This document shows positions 1 through 11,000 of a stretch of 64,000 nt of DNA, piece by piece. Source of the stretch: Emiliania huxleyi CCMP1516 (taxonomy: Eukaryota; Haptophyta; Isochrysidales; Noelaerhabdaceae); assembly GCF_000372725.1 (NCBI RefSeq), contig NW_005198244.1, forward strand, positions 1,181,841 through 1,245,840, written 5' to 3'. The notes under the pieces were generated by a model, which saw only the letters and a program-made list of their open reading frames with translations, did not search any database and had not been told where the DNA came from. Within the stretch, counting starts at the first letter, position 1, and each line of letters begins with the position of its first letter. A program made the translations under genes and the position numbers.

Positions 1-20
1 GTGTGCCGAACGCGCGAGCG

Positions 21-104
21 GTGCGTCCCGGCAGCGCGCGCAGGCTGCGGAGCGGCAACAAACTCGAGACAGGCTTTTTGAGACATTTTCGACGCTTTTG
101 TCCC
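21..104 (-). repeat. dispersed repeat, family R1 (partial copy)
   Basis: About 85 bp here is the near-identical reverse complement of 42428..42512, covering the stretch with GGGACAAAAGCGTCGAAAA and ending at GGGACGCACC. Homology stops sharply on the outer side. In the other copy that boundary is followed by a 43-bp inverted repeat. No coding capacity was seen. Confidence 0.8.
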
Positions 105-110
105 ACGCCG

Positions 111-519
111 CACGCTATATTGTGCAACATCCAACAAGCCATACCGGTGTATATATCCTATTATCATTGAATGAGGTACGTACTTTTAGCTTAATGGGAG
201 AAAAGGGAGAGGGGGTTGTGTTCTCTTATCTCTCAGGCCCCTAATGAGGTACGTTCTGTTTCGTGTTTCGAAATGTTCATGAAGATAAATTATCAGGACT
301 CCACAGGGTCGGAGCGTAGTACCCGTACGCGGGTGCGGGGCGCCTGGCCCTGGGGCGAGAGCACAGAGCAGCGTCCGGCTCTGGCGTCTGGGCGGCCACC
401 GGCACGCGCGAGGCAGCGGCACGCCGGGGGGAGGCTCAGGCCTGCAAAGCCCAGAGCCCGCAAGTGCAAGTGAGGAGAGAGAGAAAGAGAGAGTAGTAGT
501 AGGAACTTAGCGGCTGCCT
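111..519. other. intergenic, no gene seen
   Basis: The stretch contains two copies of AATGAGGTACGT (near 170 and 242) and a purine-rich run near 475-500. It is downstream of the aldehyde dehydrogenase stop codon, so it probably includes that gene's 3' UTR and terminator. Confidence 0.5.
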
Positions 520-2141
520 TCAGCGGGCAGGCGCCGCCGCCGCAATCAGCCGCTCGGAGGTCTGCTCTATGCCAAACTTGTCCTTGACGCGGCCAAAGAG
601 GTCCTCGTCGGCGGTGAGCTCCTTCGGCACGGCCAGGGGGCGGGAGAGGTACGTCGTGTTGACCAGGTCCTGCCACGTGATGTTGTGCGAGATGGAGGTG
701 CCTCCCCACGAGCCGCAGCCGAGCGAGAAGGTCTGCCGCAGGCCGTTCCACAGGTTGCCCGAGTTGGAGGCGGCCTGCGGCTGGTTGACGAGCACGCGGC
801 TCGTCTTCGTCTCGAGCGCGAGCCTCAGGATGTGCTCGTCGTTGGTCGAGTAGATGCCGCACGAGTGGCCCTGCCCCTGGTACGCCTGGATGCCGTTGGT
901 GAGGGCGATGGCGGCGTCCATGTCGGGCGCGTGGTAGAGCGCCATCGTCACCGTCATCTTCTCGCCGCTAAAGGGGTGCGCCGGCCCGTACCCGTCCTCG
1001 GGCACGATGAAGAAGCGCGCGCCGTCGGGCACCTCGAAGCCCGCGATGCGCGCGATGTTGTCGGCGCTCTGCGCAACCAGCTTCGAGTTGAGGTGGCCGT
1101 CCTTCCAGAGGGCGGCCTGCAGCTTGGCCTTCTCCGCGCCGCGCAGCACGACGCCGCCGCGCGCCTGCAGCTTCGCGATCATCGGCTCGTACGTGCTGCC
1201 CACCTGCGGGCGGCGCCGGGGACGGGGCCGGGATGAGAGGGTGAGGGGCGGCGGCGGCGGGCGGCGAGCCGGGCGGCCGCGGCGAGGCTGCGCGCCAGCA
1301 CGACCGAGTTGTCCGACGAGCAGGAGGCGGCGAGGTCGAGCGTCTTGCTCAGCGCGATCTTGTCCGCCGCGTCGTCCAGGTCGGCGCTCTCGTCCACCGT
1401 CACCACCGCGTTGCCCGCCCCGACGCCCAGCGCGGGAGTGCCGCTCGAGTAGGCCGCCTTGACCATCGCGCCGCCGCCCGTCGCGAGCACCCGGTCCGCC
1501 TGCTGCATGAGGTCGTTGGTCTTGGCGACCGACGGGTTGTCGATGCCGATGACCAGGTCGGCCGGCGCTCCCATCCGCACCAGCGCGCCGCGCATCAGCT
1601 CCACGATGAGCGCGTTGGTCTTTTGCGCCCGCGGGTGCGGCGCGATGATGATGGAGTTGCGGCCCTTGACGGCGGCGATGGACTTGATGACCGGGGTGGC
1701 CTCCGGGTTGGTCGAGGGCGACAGCGCGCCGATCACTCCGACCGGCTTGGCGATCTTGACCACGCCGCGCTCGGGCAGCTCCTCGATCACGCCGACCGAC
1801 TTGTCGTCGATGATGTCCATCAGCGCGGCGCGGGTCTTGCGAAAGATCTTGAGGTACTTTCCGTCGTAATTGCCGAGCTGCGTCTCGTCGACGGTGTGCT
1901 GCGCGATCCGCTTCGCAACGTCCTCCTGCGCGATGGACCACACCATCGCCGTGATGAGGTCGTCGACCTGCTGCTGGCTGTAGTCTGCGATCTGCGCCTG
2001 CGCCGCGCGCGAGCGCGCGACGAGCGCGGCGACCTCCTGCGCGTCCGCCGAGAGCGGCGGCGCAGCGGCGGCGGTGGCCAGCCACCTCGCGCTCGAGCGG
2101 GCGGCGAGCGAGCGGGCGGCGCGGGAAGGGAGGGAGAGCAT
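520..2141 (-). CDS. CoA-acylating-type aldehyde dehydrogenase (AdhE N-domain / EutE-like), probably mitochondrial
   Basis: Predicted to oxidise an aldehyde with NAD, probably to an acyl-CoA, as in the aldehyde dehydrogenase half of AdhE and in EutE or sulfoacetaldehyde dehydrogenases. The two exons are 2141..1296 and 1203..520 on the minus strand (509 aa). The 92-bp intron 1204..1295 starts with GC, and splicing restores the expected spacing NSVVL-VGSTY. The N terminus (MLSLPSRAARSLAARSSARW) is rich in Arg, Ser and Ala with no acid, like a mitochondrial transit peptide. The catalytic Cys is residue 274 in CSSDNSVV, just before the intron. There is no iron-alcohol-dehydrogenase domain, so this is not full AdhE. 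The start ATG at 2141 is the first Met after a (CA)n tract. The gene is head-to-head with the gene at 2493. Substrate is not determinable. Confidence 0.85.
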
Positions 2142-2278
2142 TGGATGGATGTATGCAGAAGGACGCGGCCGCGAGGCCTTGCGGCTACCCTTCGCCGCCA
2201 GGGTACCCTCTGCGAGGACCAGAGGCCCCGCCCACCCAGGGTACCCTCTCCGAGGACCCATTGGGTATGGGTGTGAGT

Positions 2279-2279
<1 letters not shown>

Positions 2280-2374
<95 letters not shown>
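2280..2374. repeat. (CA)n microsatellite between divergent genes
   Basis: An uninterrupted CA dinucleotide run of about 95 bp. It is flanked on both sides by the same 14-mer CATTGGGTATGGGT (2259..2272 and 2373..2386). Just outside are two copies of CAGGGTACCCTCT (near 2198 and 2237). It lies in the 351-bp gap between the start codons of two divergently transcribed genes. Confidence 0.95.
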
Positions 2375-2375
<1 letters not shown>

Positions 2376-2492
2376 TGGGTATGGGTCCATGGGTCGTCCC
2401 CCCGCGGGGCTCTGCTCCAAGAGACCTCGATAGCGCGTGCCTGCCTCTCGCCAGCTCCGCCCTCCGCGACTGTCTCGCCAGCTGAGCTGCGG

Positions 2493-3937
2493 ATGGGCTG
2501 CTGCGGCTACATCTTCAACGCCATCGCCGTGGGGCTCATCGCCTACGCGGCGCACTACGGCTACAAGGAGGCGTCCAGTAAGCCCGACTACGGGCCGGCC
2601 TACGCGCTTCCCGACTGGTGGTGGAAGGCGCGGCTGCCCGACTCGGTCTCGCTCATCGACGCGAGCGACGCGGAGGGGCTGAAGAAGGTGCTCTTCGGCG
2701 GCGACCCGTGGCTGCTGCAGTGCTACTCCGGGCTGCCCTTTGCCGGGCAGCACCTCCCACGCCCGTACCGTGTGCACCCCGCCTTCAAGGACGCGCTCGG
2801 CTCGATGGGCGGCGGCGTGCGCGGCGGGCTCATCGACTGCGAGGCGAGGCTGCCCTCGAACAAGAGCGTGGTGCAGAAGCTCGGCCTCGTTCGCCGCACC
2901 CAGCCCCTCCTCGTCCTCGCCAACGGCGGCGCCGCCCCGAAGCAGCTCCCCTCGTCGGCGGCCGCCTCGGCGCAGGCCATCTCCGCGTGGGTGGCACCCA
3001 AGGCGGAGCCGCGCGTCCTCTCGATTGGGACGCAAAAGACCTTCGCGGCGACGTGCGGCGGGAAGCGGCCCTGCCTCCTCGCCCACCTCGACGCCGACTC
3101 GGGCGTCCTTGAGGCGCTCTCCCGCCGCTTCCGCACGCTCGAGGCGTCTTCTCCCCTGCCCGGCACCTCGGCTGCAGCAAGCCGGCCCTCAAGCGCCCCG
3201 GGGCGTGCGCGCGTAGGTTGTCTCGCTCGGAGAGGGCGCCGGCGCCGCATCGCTCGCGTGGGGCCGCGGAGAGGAGATTGGCGAGACGCTCGAGGAGGAC
3301 GAGGCTCGCCACTTTGGCAAGCGCGTCTCGCCTCTCCTCGCCGACTCGACACGACGCGGGGAGCGGGCGCCTTACTCTCCCTTCTCGGAACGCGTCGCAG
3401 GCGCGTCTCGCTCCTCCTCCCGGACCCGGACGACCTCGCCGAGCGGGTGGCGGCCAAGAAGGCGGGCAACCAGAAGGCAGCGCGCCGCGCCGCCAACCCG
3501 CCCCGGCTGCTGCGCGGGTACGTGGGCGACGAGGACGTGCCGTCGCTGAGCGCCTTCGTGCAGGAGGCGCTGCGGGACGCCGGCTCGGCGGTGCGTCGGG
3601 ACGGCACCGACGCTTTCATGCGGACTCCGCTGCCGACGCTCTCGCGCAAGAAGCGGGCCGGCGACGGGGCCGGCAAGGCCGGCAAGGGAGAGGGCAAGGC
3701 CGGCAAGGCCGGCAAGGCCGGCAAGGCCAACGACAACGCCGAGGTGCAGGCGCGGCGCGCAAAGGCGCGCAAGGAGAAGGCGGAGGCGGAGGCGGCGGCG
3801 GCGGCCGAGCGGGCGGCGGCGGAGGCGAGGGCGCGCGGCGAGTCCGAGGCGGAGATGCAGAAGCGGCGCGAGGCGGCGCGGCGCGAGCAGATGCAGCGCG
3901 AGCAGGAGAGGGCCGACAACCTGGTGGAGGAGGCGGA

Positions 3938-3971
<34 letters not shown>

Positions 3972-4007
3972 GAGGAGGACCTCGAGGTGGAGGACTTCGA
4001 CGCATGA
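2493..4007 (+). CDS. N-terminally anchored thioredoxin-fold-like protein with charged coiled-coil tail
   Basis: Three exons, 2493..3143, 3217..3320 and 3401..4007 (453 aa); both introns (73 and 80 bp) start with GC. The protein starts MGCCGY, a myristoylation/palmitoylation-like signature, followed by a hydrophobic segment (residues about 7-20). Residues about 70-220 look like a divergent thioredoxin-type fold (LLQCYSGLPFAG, GLIDCEARLPSN, PLLVLANGG) without a CxxC active site. The C terminus has GKA repeats, a long Ala/Glu/Arg coiled coil and an almost pure Asp/Glu end. Splicing is needed: the unspliced frame reads Arg-rich junk between 3144 and 3400, while the middle exon gives ETLEEDEARHFGKRVSLLL in phase. 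Function is unknown; a membrane-tethered scaffold is one guess. Confidence 0.7.
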
Positions 4008-4430
4008 GCGGGCGGGCGCGGGGCCGCGGGGTCAGGCCACAGACACGCGCGTCTGAGGCCGACCTCAGCATAGACAGACCGACGCAACACCAGAACACCG
4101 GTGCGATGTCCATGTCGTGCAAAATTCGAAAATGGGTCACGCGATCGCAGAAGGTACCGTACCACAGATCTACAACAACACAACGCGGACACTTCAAGAC
4201 ACAAAAAAGCGCCGAGCGTGTGTTTCGTGTTCGTTTCTTTTTGGATCTCTGTGGGTCACCGGGGTCTCAGTGCGGGCGAGTGGGGGGGGCCGAGCCGCCT
4301 TCGGGGTGGCGGGCGGGCGGGCGTTTTGAAAAACAGAAAACAGAAAACAGAGGGGGGCCAGCGCCCCCACTACGATTAGACACACGCCGACACGCACCAG
4401 CGCCGTGAGGCATCCATGCCACAGCAAATA

Positions 4431-4600
4431 AAATATTCTTACCTTCAAGCCCCCCTCCGAGACTAGGGACAGTCACCACCCGTACACAGGAGAGATGGGA
4501 GTGCCCCCCGCCCCCACTTGCCCTGACTGCACAGGATAGCGTGCCCCGAAAACGGCGACACATAGTGGGGGACACTGCGCAAGGAGAGGGTGCGAAGCCA
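4431..4600 (+). repeat. dispersed repeat, family R2 (copy 1)
   Basis: About 170 bp matches 49711..49870 in the same orientation, including CCCTGACTGCACAGGATAGC and GGGGGACACTGCGCAAGGAG. The second copy sits inside a terminal-inverted-repeat element; no inverted repeats are seen around this one. The rest of 4008..4936 holds only G- and C-runs and no gene. Confidence 0.8.
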
Positions 4601-4936
4601 AGGTTGGGGTTCTAGGTGGTGGGACCAATGAGGGGGGGAGGGCGGGGTCCTGTGGGGGTGAAATGTTGCGCGGCGAATTCGAACCTACCCCCTCGCCGCG
4701 CCGATCCTCACGCGGAGGGTAAAACCCTGTGGGGCAAAACCCCTCCGCGGTCGGCAGTCTTCAGAGTGGACCCCCCCCTCCCCAGCCTCCCCTGTTCGTT
4801 TTTCGCACCCCCCCCCCCGCTCCCCATCGGTGACTCGCGAAGGACACGGACACTCGGGGTGGGGGGGGAGGGGTCCCCCAGAGAGGGGGCTTTGGGGCCT
4901 TGTTGAGTCAATCTCCCCCCCAGAGGGGCCTTCTCG

Positions 4937-5008
4937 GGTCGACCTCTGGTCGATCTCATGTCGATCTTGGGTCGATCTCGGGTCGATCTCGGGTCGATCT
5001 CGGGTCAT
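4937..5008. repeat. 13-bp tandem repeat
   Basis: Roughly five to six copies of GGTCGATCTCG with short spacers. The last units are almost identical. It lies downstream of the LINE-like fragment on the minus strand. Confidence 0.85.
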
Positions 5009-5268
5009 ATTCGTCCTGCTCGCCTCGCGTTATGGTATTGTTGGTTATTTTGGGCTGTCGCAAGGCTCCTCATGTCCGCGTCGGATACAGCCTTGAGGCT
5101 GGTCAGCGCTGCTGTGATCGCGTCTTTGAAAGTCTGGCATGAGCCCCGCGAGACCCCTGTGGTGTCGATTTCGATAATTTTCTCGAATTTTTTTCTGCTC
5201 TCCTCCGAGACCTCCGCTGTAAGGTCGGTGTATATCCGATGAGTGTGTTGTAGTCTGATTTTCCCCGC

Positions 5269-5718
5269 CTATCGCATCGCTGCCCTCCGAAAGGACGTGA
5301 GGGCTCTGTAGTATACCTTTTGCCATACAAAGATGTGGCCCTTCTCTACATTGGCAAAGTCATGGTAGAATATGTTAAATGCGTGTCGGATGAATGCGCA
5401 TGCCGCTTCTGGTAGCATCTTGTCTTCTTTCTCCTGATTGAATATTATTGCCCGTTCTACTCGTCTGGTCATATCTGGGGCGTCCAGCGTGTCGCGGCAG
5501 AATAGTAGACATTTATTCCAGAGGGGTTTTGTATGGCGGCATTTGACTAGGTGCAGCATGCTCTCCTCTTCTCGGTTGCACAGTCGGCATTTGTGCTCTG
5601 TGAGCGCTGGGTTTCGGTTGCGGACGTTGAGGCATGCCACAGCAGCAGAGGCACCTCCCACCCATTGGGCGGGCAGACAGAAGGCCAGGGCAGCACTGGC
5701 AAGTGCAACGCGCCTCAT
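5269..5718 (-). pseudogene. non-LTR retrotransposon fragment (zf-RVT-like zinc knuckle)
   Basis: A 149-codon open frame contains the pattern CRLCNREEESMLHLVKC followed by W, with Cys, Cys, His and Cys ligands. This matches the zinc-binding region found after the reverse transcriptase in LINE-type elements (zf-RVT family). The segment after it, rich in aromatic and basic residues, fits an element C terminus. No reverse transcriptase or endonuclease motif is seen nearby, so this is a truncated copy. Frames continue weakly to about 5045. It could also be a host protein with a similar knuckle. Confidence 0.55.
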
Positions 5719-5762
5719 GTCGGAGAGCGACCGTGCCTCGTTCGCGCTTATGATGTAGAGTT

Positions 5763-5918
5763 TGTTGTAGAGATTTCACGTTGTAGAGCGCCTCTACATC
5801 GCTCTACAACGCAGGCAGTTCGTCACGCGGCGGATGTAGAGCTCTACAGCTCTACAGCGCTCTACATCTCTACAGCTCTACAGCGCTCTACACTCTACAT
5901 CCTCTACACCCTCCCTCA
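5763..5918. repeat. CTCTACA-type short tandem repeats
   Basis: Many copies of CTCTACA and GCTCTACAGC in both orientations, ending in CCTCTACACCCTCCCTCAG. The same ending occurs at 59695..59730, so this is part of a dispersed family rather than a local expansion only. Confidence 0.8.
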
Positions 5919-5935
5919 GACTTCTGAGTCTTCCT

Positions 5936-6596
5936 CGAAGAACAATCAGGGAAAGGTGACATATATGCTAAACCGTCGCAGACCGAGTGCAGCGTCGTAA
6001 CCATGCCTTCCCTATCTGCAACAGCATCACCCTTTCCTCGTAAGCAATCTCCATCGTGGCGCACTCCGCCTGGTCGAGCGGACGGGACTAACTACTTTAC
6101 TTACTTGCCATCAGGTTGTATGAGCACATAATTGAAGGCGCTGCTAGAGAGAATGACACAGGCTCAAGACCATACCCCCGCCTGCTGGCAGACCTGCCTT
6201 GGGGGTATGGTAGGGCTAGTCTTGGGCAGTCAGGGCCCACACTGACGGTCGGCCGTCAGAAAACACGCCTCCGTGGCTCGGGTTACACCAATCCTCGCTA
6301 CCCAACGCGGCCAAAGGATATCCAATTAAAATGAACTCGGGGGCACGGGACGCGGCACAAACGGGGCACAAACGCCAGGCTACAAAGACGGGGAGGCACG
6401 TAGTCGAGAACCTCGAGAGCTTACGGTACCGCACCCCGGAAAAGTTGGAACCAACCGCGGTTCGTCTCGACACGCCTTCCCCCCACCCCCCCCCGGGTGG
6501 CCCTGCTTCCTCCGCCAGCTACCGCGTCGAACACACGCCATTGCGATTCCGAACTCCGACCGGTGCGCTCACTTCGCGCCTCTCCCACTTCGCGCC
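5936..6596. repeat. intergenic with dispersed repeat R4 (6255..6325)
   Basis: The 70 bp at 6255..6325 (AAACACGCCTCCGTGG ... CCAATCCTCGCTACCCAACG) has a second copy at 54947..55016. Near 6424 there is CCGCACCCCGGAAAAG, similar to ends of elements at 60.8-61.8 and 62.4 kb. No gene is evident, although a short 5' exon of the next gene could hide here. Confidence 0.7.
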
Positions 6597-7322
6597 GTGT
6601 CGATTCTCGCCTACTCCGCCCTCCTCTGGCACGGCCTGCCTTGCCTCTCGTCGGGTGTTCTCCGGGAGACGCTCTGGCCGGAGGGTTCGCAAGGTCATGT
6701 GGCGCAGGACGTAGCCGCGCGAACTGTGCACACGTGGCTCGGTCTAAGCGCGGTCTACCTCTTCGAGTCCGCGGCTGCCGCCTGTGGGCCGTGGGTCACG
6801 CTGCACCGTTGGCGGCCGCGAGAAGTGCTGCAGCATCACCTCGCCGTTGTCGTTGGCGGCCTGCCCTGCTCCGCCGTCATTCTGGCGTCGCCGTCCGGCT
6901 TTGTCGATTTCACGAGGACTCACCCGCCCATCGCGGCGCTTGTCGGCGCGGGCGCTCTCACCTGCGCCAACGAGCTCTTCGCCGTCTCGCTCTCCTTTGG
7001 CGGCGGCGAGGAGCGGCTCGCCACGCGCGCGTCGGCCATCCTGACGCTGAGCGTCCTGTCGGTGGACCTGCCGATGAACGTCGTAGCCTCAGTTCGAGGC
7101 CTCTACCTCCTCCTCACGCAGCAGCACGCGCCGTTCGCCGCCTGGAAGCTTTTTGCGCTCAGCCTGCTCTACTGCTTCCTCATCGCATTCGCCCTGTCCG
7201 TCCAACTGCCGTACATACCGCCAAACGTCAGGCGCGCGGCTAGAAAGGCGGGCGGCGTAGATGAGAAAGACGCGGGGCGCTGGGCGGCTGGCAGGTACAC
7301 AGATAGCTCGAAGAGGTTGTAA
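6597..7322 (+). CDS. TLC-domain (TRAM-LAG1-CLN8) multi-pass membrane protein, 5' end unresolved
   Basis: 241 codons encode at least five hydrophobic segments. The motif REVLQHHLAVVVGG, with the paired His after a W-R-rich loop, and the preceding VHTWLGLSAVYLFES fit the TLC domain of TMEM136/TLCD-like and ceramide-synthase-related proteins of the ER or plasma membrane. The N-terminal LAG1 homeobox region of true ceramide synthases is absent. The open frame has no ATG at its start; the first codon given is GTG, so a short upstream exon is probably missing. The C terminus is basic and cytosolic-looking. Lipid sensing or metabolism is a family inference only. Confidence 0.65.
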   Translation: MSILAYSALLWHGLPCLSSGVLRETLWPEGSQGHVAQDVAARTVHTWLGLSAVYLFESAAAACGPWVTLHRWRPREVLQHHLAVVVGGLPCSAVILASPSGFVDFTRTHPPIAALVGAGALTCANELFAVSLSFGGGEERLATRASAILTLSVLSVDLPMNVVASVRGLYLLLTQQHAPFAAWKLFALSLLYCFLIAFALSVQLPYIPPNVRRAARKAGGVDEKDAGRWAAGRYTDSSKRL

Positions 7323-8032
7323 CACAACTTCGCACACGCGCACGCGGCGCGCGCGGGCGGCAGAAGCCGTCGCCCGTCGGCGTACGTACGGCCGGCTCTA
7401 TATGGAATATGCGTAGCGTCACGGTGCTATAGACAAAAATGGCACCTCCCCTCGTCCCCATCCTTTTCCAGTCCACGAGGCACGAGTCCGCGGGCTCGCT
7501 CAAGGCGGTTGTCAAGGCTCATCGCACTAGAGCCGTATCTCTCGTGTCTCGCGACTCTGTCCACACTGGCGCCGACATGTGTGGTGACATATCGGTCATA
7601 GCCGTGGGTGTGGCCCGCGGCCGCGCGTGGCGCGAGCCACAAGGGGTGCCACAGCGCGTGAAGTACATAGGTCATAGCGGTCAGCGCGCGCATACAAAGC
7701 CGTATGTGGCGGGGTGTCCCGCGGGGGAGAGCGCCTCCCCGCAAAAGAAAGCCCCCCGCAACTTCTCCTGGCGGGATCTCCGCTCGCGGTCTCCGCTCCC
7801 GCCCACCCCGTTCCCCTTCAGACCCCCACCCCATACGACGCACGAGGCCCGCGCCCCAAAGACACTGACTGTCAACTCGAGAGAGGGGACTCAGCGTGAT
7901 CGACGTCACAACAGTACAGCGCACGTTGCTGCACGGCAGGGCTAGTGCCGTGGCGGTCGTGCGCTCACATGGCACATGGAGGAGTTCATGCAGTCCCAGT
8001 TCGAGCGATGCGTCCCCCCCCCCTGTTCTCTC
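7323..8032. other. intergenic, no gene seen
   Basis: The gap separates two convergent genes, the TLC protein (plus) and condensin (minus). It should therefore hold both 3' UTRs. No repeat shared with the rest of the window was noticed. Confidence 0.5.
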
Positions 8033-11000
8033 TCACTTGACCGCGGCGGAGCGGGAGCGGCCGGACCTTGTCGGCCGCGCCTTCGCACTGGACTCGCTCG
8101 CAGCAGCCGCCTTGCCGCGCCCCTTCTCCTTCTTGACCGGCGCCACATTCTCCTCTCCCGCCTCCTCCTCCTCCTCCTCGTCCTCGTCCTCGTCCTCGTC
8201 CTCCACCTTGCGGCTGCGCCGCTGCCGCGAGGGCGCCTTCTTGCCCCGCGCCTCCTTGCCCCGCGCCTCCTTGCGCGGCCGCCCCGCCGCGGCCTCGCCG
8301 GCGCCAGCCTCGCCCCCGCCCTCGCCCGCGCCGTCCGCCGCCGGCGGGGCCGCCTCGCCGGCCTCGTCCACCGCCTCGCCGCGCGCGCGCGCCAGCTCCG
8401 CCTCGAACTCGTCGAGCGCTGTCCGAAACTCGGCGCGCGCACCCTTGCGCGCCTTTGCGACGATGGCGACGAAGGCGGCATGCACCTCGTCGTCCGTCAG
8501 CGTGCCCGCGTAGAGCTTGCTCAGCTCGGCGAGCTTGCGCACAGACCGCTCCGTGTGCTGCAGCGCGCCTGCGTGTCGTCGAGGACGTGTCGTGGACGTG
8601 TCGTTGACGTGTCGTTGACGTGTCGTGGACGTGTCGTTGACGTGTCGTGGCGTTCGGTGTGGGTGCGGCGCGCCGACGCAGAAGGCGACGTTGCGGTGAT
8701 AGGCGACGGCATCGGAGGCTGCGAAGCGCGCGCACAGCTTCTCCACCATCGCCTCGCACTGGCGGTCCTTTTGGATGAAGCCGATGAGGAAGCCCATCAC
8801 CTGCACCGGTCGCGGGCCACACGCTCTGAGCGTGTCCCTCCTCTCCGCTGCTTCCGCAGAGAGCCGCTCGCGCGGGAGGGGCGCGCTGCCCAACCTCGGC
8901 TGCATCTCGGCAGGGTCTCGGCAGGGTCTCGGCAGGGTCTCGGCAGGGTCTCGCCTCGCGGAAGGGCGCGCTGCCGAGCGACTCGTCGGAGGAGAGGGAG
9001 GACATGATGTCGGGCAGCAGGTTGTACACCGGCGACGAGCCCTTCTTTGCGAACTCGGAGAAGAAGAGGCGCGCGTGCGCGGCGACGCGCGGGTCCTCGT
9101 CGAGCAGGCAGCGCGCCATCTCGGAGACGCGCCCCTTGACCTTGACCATGTCGTTGAGGATGAGGTGCGTGAGCACCATCAGCATGTTCTTCCGCACGCG
9201 CACGTCGCTGTCGCGCAGCTGGCTGTATAGCCGGTCAGTCCACGGCTCGAGCCGGTTCGGGTGGCGCACGACCAGATCGCCCAGCGCGACGGCGATGGTC
9301 GCGCGGACGGCCTGCTCGGGCTCTCGGCCCATCAGCGTGAAGAGGAGTGGGAGCTGCTCCTCGCAAAACGCGCCCGACGTCGCCATCAGCTTGCACAGCG
9401 TGAGGACCGCCGCCGAGCGCGTGGGCGCCGGCAGCTCGAGGCACGAGCAGACGTGGCACACGAGCGGCGCCCACGCGCCAATCAGCCCGTCTGGCCGCAC
9501 GAGCGCCTCGCCGAGCGCCATCAGCGCGTCCGAGTTCGCCTGCTCTCGGACCAGTCTAGAGTGACCCCGCGTCCTCTCGGGCATCCTCGGGGCGATCCCC
9601 GCGCGTCCGAGCTCGCCTCCGCCGCCGCCGCGTCGACGCCGAGCTCGGCGGCAAGGTGGTCGTCCCCCGCGTCGGCCGCGCCCTTCTGGCCGCCCTTCTT
9701 CTTCTTGGCGGCGGCGGGCGGCGCCTCCTGCTCGACGAGCTCGTTCCTCCTCCGCGCGAGCGCCTTCTCGCAGGCCTCGATGTGCTCGAGCATCTTGATG
9801 CACGCGTGGCCCACCGCAAAGAAGAGCCGCCCGAGCGCCCCCGAGCAGACGAGGCCCTCCGCCGCCTCCGCCGCCTCGGCCCCGTCCGGGAAGGCGGCGG
9901 CGGCGAGCTGGCGCAGCAGCGCGCCGCACCACTCCTCGGGCGCCGCGTGGAGCGCAAACGCCGCGTTGATCGCCGCCTCGGCGAAAGAGAACCACGCATC
10001 CGCGTCGGCGGGTGGGCGGGGTAGCAGCTCGTCGATAGAGCGCAGGAAGGAGACGGCCGTCGCCTCGACGACGGTGGCGCCGCCCGCCGTCGCGCAGCGC
10101 AGCATCGCGACGCACGCCTCGCGCGCGAGGGCCGGGTGCGGGGCGCGCGGGCCGCGCAGCAGCGAGAGGACGACGTGCAGCTTGCAGCGCAGGACGGACG
10201 CGTCGGCGACGGAGGCCATGTTGAGCAGCGCGAGCGCCGCCGACGGGGGCGCCCCTGCGGCGAGCTCGGGCGCCTCCCCCTTGACCGCCTCCCACAAGAG
10301 GGCGTGCAGCGAGGAGGGGAGCAGCTGTTGCGCCTGCCACTCCTTGACCACCTGCGGGGGCGGGCCGCGGGCGGGTCGAGGGCGGTCCTGGACGCGCCTC
10401 CTGCCTGCCCACTGCTGCGCTTTGCACCTCCTCGAGCGAGGCGAGCTGCGCCGCGTTTGCGCTCGAGACGAGCTCGAGCATCCCGAGCGCGACGCTGACC
10501 GTGTGCGCGGCCGCAGCCTTGGCGGAGGAGCCGCCGTGGACCGACGTGGGCCGCAGCCACACCTCTTGCGCCGCGTCGAGAACGGCGGCCTTGACGGTGG
10601 GCTCGCGCGACCAGACGAGCGTGAGCATCTCGGCGGGGGCCGCGCCGTCGAGCTCAAAGGCGTGCGCCTGTTCACAGGGTAGCGGTGTGAAGAGACGCTG
10701 CTCACAGGCAGAGCCCGGCTCGAGCAGCGAGGGGCGCGCGCCGCGACGACAGCGCGGAGCGCCTCGAGCACGTCCGAGTTGGTCTGCGAGCCGAGGCAGT
10801 TGGTCACGTCGCCCAGCCGCGAGGAGAGCTGCTCGTGCAAGCCGAGCGCCTGCGGAGGGGCCGGGCGCAAGGGCGGCGGTCGGTGGCGGCGTCTGCGCGG
10901 CCGAGCGGCTGCCCCCTCCCGTCCTCTCTCTCCCCAGCCCGCCTGGTCGAGCAGCATGAGCGCCATCTGCCGCTCGGCAACCTCGGGCGGCAGCGGGACG

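Noticed and set aside
1179-3086. A 635-codon minus-strand frame extending the aldehyde dehydrogenase far upstream.
   Set aside because: It reads through the CA repeat as alternating Cys-Val and through the divergent gene; the transit-peptide-like start at 2141 is far more natural.
8905-8954. Possible CRISPR-like array (regular 12-bp repeats; also 8577..8655 and 4937..5008).
   Set aside because: Units are contiguous short tandem repeats without unique spacers, two of them inside spliced introns.
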